Assembly: GCA_002345025.1 (NCBI GenBank)
Contig: DDUX01000070.1
Location: 144,494 to 151,408, forward strand
Source of the DNA: Candidatus Accumulibacter iunctus
Lineage (GTDB): Bacteria > Pseudomonadota > Gammaproteobacteria > Burkholderiales > Rhodocyclaceae
Reading direction: 5' to 3'
Length of the DNA stretch: 6,915 nucleotides
Both the position numbers and the translations under genes were made by a program. Under the pieces are notes generated by a model, which saw nothing but the letters and a program-made list of their open reading frames with translations, was not told the origin of the DNA and made no database searches. Each line of letters opens with the position of its first letter. Position 1 is the first letter of the stretch. Below are positions 1 to 5,525 of this stretch, piece after piece.

Positions 1-12
1 CCCGCCGGCTGC

Positions 13-918
13 CTAGTCGAACGCCTTGTCGTTCGGCGACTTGTAGATGTTCTGCACGGAGGTCGACAGCGGGAAGTTGAGGTTGAGACCCTTCGGCGGA
101 ATCGGCTGCAGGAACCACTTGGCGTAGATCTTCTCCGCCTCGCCGGAAGTCATCACCTTCGCCAGAGCATTGTCGACCACCTTCTTGAAAGCCGGGTCAT
201 CCTTGCGCAGCATGCAGCCATAAGCCTCGTACGACTGCGGCGTACCGACCACGACCCAGTCGCTCGCCCGTTTGGCCTTGGCCATTTCGCCGAAAAGCAG
301 CGCGTCGTCCATCATGAAGGCCACCGCACGTCCGGTTTCGAGAGTCAGGAACGCCTCGCCATGATCCTTGGCGCTGATGATGTTCATCTTCATCTGCTTC
401 TCTTCGTTCATCCTGCGCAGGAGACGCTCGGAGGTGGTACCGGCAGTCGTCACGACGTTCTTGCCGGCCAGGTCGGGGAAGTCGTTGATCCCGGAATTGG
501 TCTTGGTCATCAGGCGGGTGCCGATGACGAAGATCGTGTTCGAGAAGCTGACCTGTTTCTGGCGCTCGGTGTTGTTGGTCGTCGAGCCACATTCGAGGTC
601 TACCGAGCCGTTCTGGACCAGCGTGATGCGGTTCGCCGAGGTGACCGGCAGCAGGCGGATGTCGAGCTTGCCCAGCTTCAGCTCCGCCTTGATCGCATCG
701 ACCACCTTGAGCATCAGTTCGTGCGAGTAGCCGATGACCTGCTGCTTGTCGTCGTAATACGAGAACGGGATCGACGACTCGCGGTGGCCGAGCGAGATCG
801 CCCCCGTATCCTTGATCTTCTTCAGTGTGCCGGTGAGCTCCTGTGCCAAAACCGGTGCCGACAGAAGAGTGGTGGCCATGCCGACGACGAGCGCGCGGCG
901 CAGGGAATGCTTGAACAT
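13..918 (-). CDS. gltI: Glutamate/aspartate ABC transporter periplasmic binding protein GltI
   Basis: This 301-residue protein captures L-glutamate and L-aspartate in the periplasm and hands them to the GltJK permease and GltL ATPase. Residues 1-25 form a Sec signal peptide: a basic start (MFKHSLRR), a hydrophobic core, and a VLA site cut before QE. The mature part is a family 3 solute-binding protein (SBP_bac_3). The first lobe has GHRESSIPFSYYD at 44-56, SANRITLVQNG at 94-104 and ECGSTTN at 109-115. The second has SAKDHG at 182-187 and YGCMLRKDDP at 233-242. From memory these match E. coli GltI almost block for block, including the ligand-contacting Arg, Ser, Thr and His positions. Cys110 and Cys235 could form the disulfide of this family. 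The frame is open upstream to 1014, but the start at 918 is chosen because it has a strong Shine-Dalgarno and immediately precedes the signal peptide. Transport partners would lie left of the window. Length is normal and nothing looks damaged. Confidence 0.97.
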   Translation of the reverse strand: MFKHSLRRALVVGMATTLLSAPVLAQELTGTLKKIKDTGAISLGHRESSIPFSYYDDKQQVIGYSHELMLKVVDAIKAELKLGKLDIRLLPVTSANRITLVQNGSVDLECGSTTNNTERQKQVSFSNTIFVIGTRLMTKTNSGINDFPDLAGKNVVTTAGTTSERLLRRMNEEKQMKMNIISAKDHGEAFLTLETGRAVAFMMDDALLFGEMAKAKRASDWVVVGTPQSYEAYGCMLRKDDPAFKKVVDNALAKVMTSGEAEKIYAKWFLQPIPPKGLNLNFPLSTSVQNIYKSPNDKAFD

Positions 919-922
919 CGTG

Positions 923-929
923 TCTCCTT
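923..929 (-). promoter_or_regulatory. Ribosome binding site of gltI
   Basis: On the minus strand AAGGAGA lies about 5 bases before the ATG at 918. It decides the start in favour of the signal-peptide Met over the upstream in-frame Met at 1014, which would add 32 residues with no secretory character. Confidence 0.8.
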
Positions 930-980
930 CCTTCTTCATGCAATGATCCAGAGGGTCGTCGGGCGATCCCGAGCGCCGCG

Positions 981-1009
981 ATTGTGGCATGAGTTGCGGC
1001 ACGCGCCAA
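981..1009 (-). promoter_or_regulatory. Candidate sigma-70 promoter for gltI
   Basis: Reading the minus strand, TTGGCG (1009-1004) and CACAAT (986-981) are separated by exactly 17 bases. The -35 box keeps the TTG and the -10 box matches TATAAT at four of six positions. Transcription would start near 974, giving a leader of about 55 bases before the gltI ATG. I checked for a sigma-54 GG-N10-GC signature here and it does not fit. The call rests on pattern and spacing only. Confidence 0.35.
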
Positions 1010-1085
1010 GTCATGTTTCGGTCATGAAAGCTGCGCTCCGCCGCCGTTTTCTGCGCGGGCTCCCCATCCGACCCGCTTCAGGCCT

Positions 1086-1091
1086 TACAAT
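1086..1091 (+). promoter_or_regulatory. Candidate -10 box for the M61-pdxH operon
   Basis: TACAAT matches five of six bases of the sigma-70 -10 consensus and lies about 38 bases before the ATG at 1130. No recognisable TTG-type -35 box lies 16-18 bases upstream, so this is a weak call or an activator-dependent promoter. Together with the gltI promoter candidate it makes 919-1129 a divergent control region. Confidence 0.35.
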
Positions 1092-1129
1092 TCCCGCAAA
1101 TTGCATGCGGCAGGAGCACGAGTCCACAG

Positions 1130-2908
1130 ATGCAGCCGGCACCGATTCGTTACAGCATCGTCCCCAGCAAGCCCGCAGCGCACCTGCTCGAAGTGCGCTG
1201 CACGCTGCCCGAGCCCGCCGGCGAAGGCCAGCGCTTCGCGCTGCCGGCGTGGATCCCCGGCAGTTACCTCATCCGCGACTTTGCCCGACACATACTGGCG
1301 ATCCGCGCCGAGAGCGGCGGCCAGCCGGTAGCGCTGCGAAAGCTCGACAAGCATACCTGGCAGGCGGCGCCGATCGCCGGCGGTCGCGACCTGTGCGTGA
1401 TCTACGAGGTGTATGCCTGGGATCTCTCGGTACGCGGCGCCCACGTCGACCAGACGCATGCCTTCTTCAACGGCAGCAACGTCTTCCTGCGCGCGATCGG
1501 GCACGAACACCGGCCGTGCCTGGTCGACATCCGGCGACCAGGCGGCCACGCCTGCTCCGGCTGGCGGGTCGCCACGGCGCTGCCGCCGGCGACGGCGGAG
1601 CCCGGCGCCGCCAGACGACACGGCTATGGCCTCTACCGTGCCGCCAACTATGACGAACTGATCGATCATCCGGTCGAGATGGGCTGTTTTTCGCTTGCCT
1701 CGTTCAGCGCCTGCGGCGTCCCGCACGAGGTGGCGATCAGCGGCCGCCACGATTGCGACCTCGCCCGGTTGACTGCCGACCTGCAGCGCATCTGCGAATG
1801 GCAGATCCGTCTGTTCGGCGAGCCGGCACCGATGCCCTACTACCTGTTTCTCGTCACCGCCGTCGGCGACGCCTACGGCGGGCTCGAGCACCGCTCGTCG
1901 GCCGCCCTGCTCTGCGCCCGCGACACCCTGCCCTGGCCCGGAATGCGCGACCTGCCCGAGCGCTATCGGGGATTTCTCGGTCTCTGTAGCCACGAGTATT
2001 TCCACGCCTGGAACGTCAAGCGGATCAAACCGGCCGCCTTCGTCCCCTACAATCTGGACGCCGAGAACTACACGACGCTCCTCTGGGCCTTCGAGGGTTT
2101 CACCTCCTACTACGATGACCTGACGTTGCTGCGTTGCGGGCTGATCCGGCGAAACGACTGGCTCGACATCATCGGACGCACGATCGACAGGGTCTGCAGC
2201 GAGCCTGGGCGGTTGCGACAGACTCTCGCCGAATCGAGCTTCGACGCCTGGACCAAGTACTATCGACCGGACGAGAACACACCGAACGCCGTCGTCAGCT
2301 ACTACGCCAAGGGAGCGCTGGTGGCGCTGGCGCTCGACCTGAAGCTGCGCGCCGAGACTGCCGGCAAGGTTTCGCTCGACGACGTGATGCGCGCCCTCTG
2401 GCAGCGTCACGGCCATCGCGGTGACGCTGCCGGCATTGACGACGACGACATCCGGCTACTGGCCGAAGAACTCTCGGGACTCGGGCTGCGCGACTTCTTT
2501 GCCGACGCGGTACATGGTACGAGCGACGTCGACCTGGCACGACTGCTGCGGCCGTTCGGCATCCGGCTGCAGCGCGCGCCGGCCGCGCGTACGCCTTCGC
2601 TCGGAGCGAAGCTCGGCAGCGAGGGCAACGAACTGCGCCTGGCGACGGTCTACGACGGCGGCGCGGCGCAGGCGGCCGGTCTGGCAGCCGGCGACCTGCT
2701 GCTGGCGATCAACGATCTGCGGGTGACGCCGGCCACCCTCGAGCGCCTGCTGGGCCGGCACCAGGCAGGCGATGTACTGCGCCTGCACGTCTTTCGCCGC
2801 GACGAACTGATGTCATTCTCGCTGCGGCTCGACGAAGCGCCCCGCGACCGCCACCAGTTGCGATCATTGCGGCAGCCCAATCGGCTGCGTGAGGAGTGGC
2901 TGCGATGA
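1130..2908 (+). CDS. M61-family zinc metallopeptidase with C-terminal PDZ domain
   Basis: This 592-residue protein is a gluzincin of the M61 (glycyl aminopeptidase-like) family, which trims peptides using one zinc ion. The N-terminal M61_N beta domain (about 1-180) carries the family phrase PAWIPGSYLIRDFARHI at 39-55. The catalytic domain follows. HEYFH at 288-292 is the HExxH motif with two zinc ligands and the catalytic Glu289. WAFEGFTSYYDD supplies Glu322 as the likely third ligand. SYYAKGALVALALDL further on is typical of the family helical domain. A PDZ-like domain occupies about 485-575, with AGLAAGDLLLAIND as its core strand and helix. I see no signal peptide or membrane segment, so it is probably cytoplasmic, unlike some secreted relatives. 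The Shine-Dalgarno AGGAG at 1112-1116 sits 13 bases before the ATG, which is rather far, but the protein start aligns with family N termini and no upstream start exists in frame. Its stop overlaps the pdxH start. The substrate is unknown. Confidence 0.95.
   Translation: MQPAPIRYSIVPSKPAAHLLEVRCTLPEPAGEGQRFALPAWIPGSYLIRDFARHILAIRAESGGQPVALRKLDKHTWQAAPIAGGRDLCVIYEVYAWDLSVRGAHVDQTHAFFNGSNVFLRAIGHEHRPCLVDIRRPGGHACSGWRVATALPPATAEPGAARRHGYGLYRAANYDELIDHPVEMGCFSLASFSACGVPHEVAISGRHDCDLARLTADLQRICEWQIRLFGEPAPMPYYLFLVTAVGDAYGGLEHRSSAALLCARDTLPWPGMRDLPERYRGFLGLCSHEYFHAWNVKRIKPAAFVPYNLDAENYTTLLWAFEGFTSYYDDLTLLRCGLIRRNDWLDIIGRTIDRVCSEPGRLRQTLAESSFDAWTKYYRPDENTPNAVVSYYAKGALVALALDLKLRAETAGKVSLDDVMRALWQRHGHRGDAAGIDDDDIRLLAEELSGLGLRDFFADAVHGTSDVDLARLLRPFGIRLQRAPAARTPSLGAKLGSEGNELRLATVYDGGAAQAAGLAAGDLLLAINDLRVTPATLERLLGRHQAGDVLRLHVFRRDELMSFSLRLDEAPRDRHQLRSLRQPNRLREEWLR
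2891..2896 (+). promoter_or_regulatory. Ribosome binding site of pdxH inside the M61 gene
   Basis: GAGGAG lies 8 bases before the ATG at 2905, inside the last codons of the M61 gene. It supports ATG 2905 over the in-frame GTG at 2896, which overlaps the Shine-Dalgarno itself and so could not use it. Confidence 0.75.
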
Positions 2909-3543
2909 ACGACCTGGCGGCACTGCGCAAGAGTTACGAAAAGGCCCAACTGAGCGAAGAGGCCTCACACGCCGACCCGCTGCGGCAGTTCGCGCAGTGG
3001 CTGGGCGAGGCGATCGCGGCACAGCTCCCCGAGCCGAACGCGATGACGCTGGCGACCGTCGACCAGTCGCTGCGTCCCTCGACGCGAGTCGTTCTGATCA
3101 AGGGTTACGGTGACGACGGCATTACCTGGTACACCAATTACGAAAGTCGCAAGGGCCGCGAGCTCGCTGCCAACCCGTGGGCCGCCCTGCAGTTCCACTG
3201 GGTCGAGCTCGAACGTGTGGTGCGCATCGAGGGTCGGGTGAGCAAGCTCAGCGCAACGGAAAGCGACACCTATTTCGCCAGCCGGCCGCTCGATTCCCGC
3301 ATCGGCGCCTGGGCCAGCCCGCAGAGCGAGGTGATCGCCAGTCGCGCGGTCCTCGTCGCCAATGCCGCCCACTACGGCGCCCGCTTCCTGCTGCAGCCGC
3401 CGCGCCCGCCGCACTGGGGCGGCTACCGCCTGCAACCGGATCGCTGGGAGTTCTGGCAGGGCAGGAAGAGCCGGCTGCATGATCGCCTGCGCTACCGCCT
3501 GGACGGCGACGGGCAATGGCTGCGCGAGCGGCTGGCGCCGTGA
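2905..3543 (+). CDS. pdxH: Pyridoxine/pyridoxamine 5'-phosphate oxidase PdxH
   Basis: This 212-residue flavoenzyme uses FMN and O2 to oxidise pyridoxine 5'-phosphate or pyridoxamine 5'-phosphate to pyridoxal 5'-phosphate, the last step of the DXP-dependent B6 route and of salvage. It acts in the cytoplasm as a homodimer. Landmarks in order are LRKSYEKAQLSE (7-18, the N-terminal helix), AMTLATVD (46-53), RVVLIKGY (61-68) and YTNYESRKGREL (76-87), which are FMN-phosphate and substrate-binding segments. ELERVVRIEGRV, SRPLDSRIGAWASPQS, HWGGYRLQP and EFWQGRKSRLHDR follow, ending in the family-typical RLAP. Length is close to the 218 residues of the E. coli enzyme, and every landmark is present, so it should be active. 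It starts in an ATGA overlap with the upstream M61 peptidase gene, implying one transcript and translational coupling. The longer GTG start at 2896 is less likely. Confidence 0.97.
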   Translation: MNDLAALRKSYEKAQLSEEASHADPLRQFAQWLGEAIAAQLPEPNAMTLATVDQSLRPSTRVVLIKGYGDDGITWYTNYESRKGRELAANPWAALQFHWVELERVVRIEGRVSKLSATESDTYFASRPLDSRIGAWASPQSEVIASRAVLVANAAHYGARFLLQPPRPPHWGGYRLQPDRWEFWQGRKSRLHDRLRYRLDGDGQWLRERLAP

Positions 3544-3548
3544 GGCGG

Positions 3549-3634
3549 GAACAGGCGGCGCAGCGGACGGGGAGACGCCGAGAGCGGGGCTTCGTGCCGC
3601 ATTCCGCGTACAGCGCGAACGGGGCCGCCTGTTC
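3549..3634. repeat. 86-bp unit bounded by perfect 11-bp inverted repeats
   Basis: GAACAGGCGGC at 3549-3559 is matched exactly by its reverse complement GCCGCCTGTTC at 3624-3634. A shorter nested pair, GCGGA at 3563-3567 and TCCGC at 3603-3607, lies inside. The unit begins 5 bases after the pdxH stop and occupies the tail of the broken toxin frame on the other strand. It could be a bidirectional hairpin for convergent transcripts, a REP-like element, or a tiny non-autonomous mobile element. No T-run follows either arm, so it is not a classical intrinsic terminator, and I see no flanking target duplication. Confidence 0.5.
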
Positions 3635-3706
3635 TTCAATCACCTCTGGACCCCTGCTGCCCTCATCAATCGCCAAGTGGTAGTTGATCAGTCCCAAATC
3701 CAGCTG

Positions 3707-3838
3707 GTTCCACTCCCAAACGGTCGTGTCCGTTGCCCCACGCAACCCCAACAGTTCGACGTGGCTGCTGTCCGGGTATGAATCAGCCAGTAGCGCTGGA
3801 AGCCTGGGACTCAGGTTTTCGTCAAGCAGCAGTTTCAT
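3707..3838 (-). pseudogene. Truncated DUF5615 (PIN-like) toxin
   Basis: The first 44 residues, starting MKLLLDENLSPRL, match the N terminus of DUF5615 proteins. These are small PIN-like putative ribonuclease toxins of about 110 residues that pair with DUF433 antitoxins. Asp6 and Glu7 are the first acidic pair of the fold. SSHVELLGLRGATDTTVWEW is the expected second block. After WN (about 3707) the similarity stops. The normal next block, IVTKDxDF followed by PPKVIWxRxGN, is absent from this frame and I did not find it in the other minus-strand frames down to pdxH. The reading frame stays open into sequence antisense to pdxH, ending at 3248 (196 codons), but that tail has no family character. 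The start lies inside the antitoxin gene (17-base overlap), as expected for coupled expression. Without the later catalytic half it is almost certainly inactive. Confidence 0.75.
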
Positions 3839-4064
3839 GCGGCATGGCCATCACCAGACGGCGCTCCCGTTGCGCGGCGAAGGCGAGCACCGCGCGCAAG
3901 TGCTCCGGCTTGAGGCTGGGAAAATCGGCCAGAATTTCCGGCTCGCTCATCCCGCCCGCCATGTATTCGAGAACGTCGTAGACCGTGATGCGCGTCCCCT
4001 TGATGCAGGGCTTGCCGCCACGGATGTCGGAATCGATGACGATGAACTGATTCCACTCGATCAT
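3822..4064 (-). CDS. DUF433 family antitoxin
   Basis: This is a complete 80-residue DUF433 protein, a small winged-helix-like family found as the antitoxin half of DUF433/DUF5615 modules. It probably binds both the toxin and its own promoter. Diagnostic blocks are the IRGGKPCIKGTRITVYDVLE stretch at about 14-33, then EYMAGGMSEPEILADFP at 33-49 and LKPEHLRAVLAFAAQRER at 51-68. A strong AGGAGG (4077-4072) lies 7 bases before the ATG. The start overlaps the stop of the upstream ATPase fragment (ATGA), and its own 3' end overlaps the toxin start by 17 bases. Length and motifs are normal, so it appears functional, but the partner toxin is truncated and leaves it an orphan. Autoregulation is inferred from the family and not seen as a clear operator here. 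Confidence 0.9.
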   Translation of the reverse strand: MIEWNQFIVIDSDIRGGKPCIKGTRITVYDVLEYMAGGMSEPEILADFPSLKPEHLRAVLAFAAQRERRLVMAMPHETAA

Positions 4065-4369
4065 GCGTAGTCCTCCTCATCGGAAAACAGGTCGACCTGC
4101 CTGGGTTTGGACGCTTGCTCATGCGCCCACTGGTTGTCGTTGACAGCGTGAAAAAGCGCAGCCAACAAGTGCGACTTACCAAGTCCATGTTCACCGATCA
4201 CCACCAGCGCGCGTCCTTGATTGGGGCCAATGGCCTCGATGCCTTTCAGCAGATCGTGCGTCGGGTAGGTAATTATCGGATGCCATCAGCTTGAACGTTC
4301 CGCTGGAGAAGGCGACAGGATAGTGCAAAACCCGGCGTCGTCGGATGCGATCCAGGCATCTCTTTTCAT
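4061..4369 (-). pseudogene. Broken P-loop ATPase fragment (defence-locus type)
   Basis: From about 4276 down to 4061 the minus strand encodes roughly 70 residues with clear protein character: ITYPTHDLLKGIEAIGP, then GRALVVIGEHGLGKSHLL with a Walker A motif (GEHGLGKS, 4195-4172), then AALFHAVND. This resembles the nucleotide-binding start of very large ATPases found in BREX and DUF499-type anti-phage loci. The exact family is uncertain. The piece then changes character to a short acidic tail (QVDLFSDEEDYA) and ends in a TGA overlapping the DUF433 start. No Walker B or other ATPase part follows. Upstream in the same frame a TGA (4288-4286) separates it from a 27-codon stretch starting ATG 4369, which has a GAGGA about 10 bases before it. 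The neighbouring frame across the break reads VLHYPVAFSSGTFKLMASD, which suggests a frameshift. Both a stop or frameshift and a large internal deletion are therefore likely. Confidence 0.5.
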
Positions 4370-4384
4370 GAACCGCCGTCCTCG

Positions 4385-5383
4385 CTACCCCGACGCCCGC
4401 GTTCCCGCCAATCCGCCGCGCCGCCGGAGGACGCGTGAGCGCAGGGCAGCCGCTGGACCGGCTTCGTTGTGGACCGGGAAGGAGCAGAAATGAACCAGCG
4501 CATCATCGACGGCCAAGGCTGCAGCGGTGAGGTCGGTGCGGTCTGCCCGGAGGTCGCTGCCGAGTCCGAGCGATGGCCGTGACTCGAAGCACTCGCCGGC
4601 AAGCCGGTTGAAGAAGTCGGCAGGCGCCCACTGCGGCGCGCCCGGAGAGGCGGGTGCTGCGGCGAGCGCATCGAGCGCGTAGCCGCGGAGCAACTTGGCG
4701 GCGTACTTTCTCCAGGTCGCGGGCTGATCGAAGAAGTCGACACCGGTGGTCGAGCCATTGATCGCGAAGACCGCGCCGAGCGCGTCGCTGCTCGCCGGCA
4801 GGCATTGTTCATAATCGGCCAGGCGGCCCGATGCCTGTTCGTAAACATCGGACATCGCCATCGTTCCGCTCGTCGCGCGCAGCGCCTCGGCACGTTCCGC
4901 GATCCCTGCCCAGACCGCCCCCTGGTCCGACCGGTAGCCGACGCCTTCGGCGAGAGACGCGCTGACCGAGGCGACTTTCGACGCGCGTCCACGCGAGGAC
5001 TGACTGTTGGCCGAGGTGTCGAAGGTTGCGCTCTTCTCGCTCCACCGACCCTGCTCGACGCACGAGACCGGAACGTGCAGGATCGACTTGGCCGCAACCA
5101 GAAGGCTGACGTTGAGCACCCGGTTCTGCCGGCAACCGATCAGTTCCTCGCCCTCGAGCAGAAGCGTCGGCATGCTTCCGTCGTTCGCGACGACGACGGT
5201 GTCAACCCGGCCGTCAACGCCTTGCTCGGTAACCCGCAGCAGGGAACTCGCGAGCGCTTCATCGAGCGTCAGGTAAGCGATCGGGGTCGCGGCCGGCCCG
5301 ATCAGCGGATACACCTCGAGCCTGCCGCAGGTCGCAGGTTCGCCAATCCGAAGTTCGGCAAAGCGCTTGGCTATCCAGTTCAT
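4385..5383 (-). CDS. ARPP-1 family (DUF6569) protein of unknown function
   Basis: This 332-residue protein matches the ARPP-1 domain, named for its association with ADP-ribosylglycohydrolase and rhodanese/phosphatase genes. Its biochemical role is not established. Landmarks are GRLEVYPLIG (20-29), YLTLDEAL (37-44), LLEGEELIGCRQNRVLN (75-91, the most conserved block), VPVSCVEQGRW (104-114), SDQGAVW, MSDVYEQ and AVFAINGSTTGVDFFDQPATW. The last 30 residues are Arg/Gly/Ala-rich and weakly conserved. There is no signal peptide or membrane segment, so it is predicted cytoplasmic. A GGGAG (5395-5391) lies 7 bases before the ATG. The gene runs in the same direction as the neighbour ending at 5526 but is separated from it by 142 bases with hairpins, so it may be its own unit. 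No ADP-ribosylglycohydrolase or phosphatase gene is visible in this window. Family recognition is from memory of the conserved blocks. Confidence 0.85.
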   Translation of the reverse strand: MNWIAKRFAELRIGEPATCGRLEVYPLIGPAATPIAYLTLDEALASSLLRVTEQGVDGRVDTVVVANDGSMPTLLLEGEELIGCRQNRVLNVSLLVAAKSILHVPVSCVEQGRWSEKSATFDTSANSQSSRGRASKVASVSASLAEGVGYRSDQGAVWAGIAERAEALRATSGTMAMSDVYEQASGRLADYEQCLPASSDALGAVFAINGSTTGVDFFDQPATWRKYAAKLLRGYALDALAAAPASPGAPQWAPADFFNRLAGECFESRPSLGLGSDLRADRTDLTAAALAVDDALVHFCSFPVHNEAGPAAALRSRVLRRRGGLAGTRASG

Positions 5384-5472
5384 CTGTATTCTCCCGGTAA
5401 GGGGCGCGATCTGGCCCCGTCAAGCGAGAAGACAGCACGGACAGCCGGTTTACGACATTTTCTTGCCGGCCC

Positions 5473-5519
5473 TTCTCCCGCGCGCGTGGGAGGGAAATTC
5501 GCGAGTCGCTGGCGCGACT
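5473..5519 (-). terminator. Two tandem hairpins after the twin-zinc-finger gene
   Basis: Just past the stop at 5526, AGTCGC (5504-5509) and GCGACT (5514-5519) form a perfect 6-bp stem with a 4-base loop. A second stem pairs CTCCC (5475-5479) with GGGAG (5488-5492), extended by a wobble pair and a C-G pair. Neither has a following U-run on the minus strand, so these are at best weak or Rho-assisted terminators or 3'-end protecting structures. Confidence 0.3.
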
Positions 5520-5525
5520 TTCAAT

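Noticed and set aside
361..1653. Plus-strand open frame of 430 codons antisense to gltI and running into the M61 gene
   Set aside because: It is low-complexity, Arg/Ala/Asp-rich, crosses two well-identified genes and has no family resemblance. It is a GC-driven shadow frame.
1085..2416. Minus-strand open frame of 443 codons antisense to the M61 peptidase gene
   Set aside because: It lies wholly against a recognised gene with catalytic motifs, and its composition (Val/Gly/Ala/Arg-rich) is typical of antisense frames in GC-rich DNA.
3248..3706. C-terminal extension of the toxin frame as a genuine novel domain
   Set aside because: The segment from about 3543 downward is antisense to pdxH and reads as Arg/Ala/Pro-rich low-complexity sequence. 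Only the first 44 residues of the frame have family support.
3835..4194. Minus-strand 119-codon frame overlapping the antitoxin and the ATPase fragment
   Set aside because: Both overlapped frames carry recognisable motifs (DUF433 and Walker A) and this one has none, so it is an out-of-frame shadow.
5401..5418. GGGGC/GCCCC inverted repeat in the ARPP-1 leader as a regulatory hairpin or riboswitch
   Set aside because: It is only a 5-bp stem with an 8-base loop in GC-rich DNA and has no match to a known riboswitch core.
5395..5423. TTGACG (5423-5418) with a 17-base spacer to TTACCG as a promoter for the ARPP-1 gene
   Set aside because: The -35 box is good, but the -10 candidate is poor and overlaps the Shine-Dalgarno, leaving almost no leader. 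Probably fortuitous.
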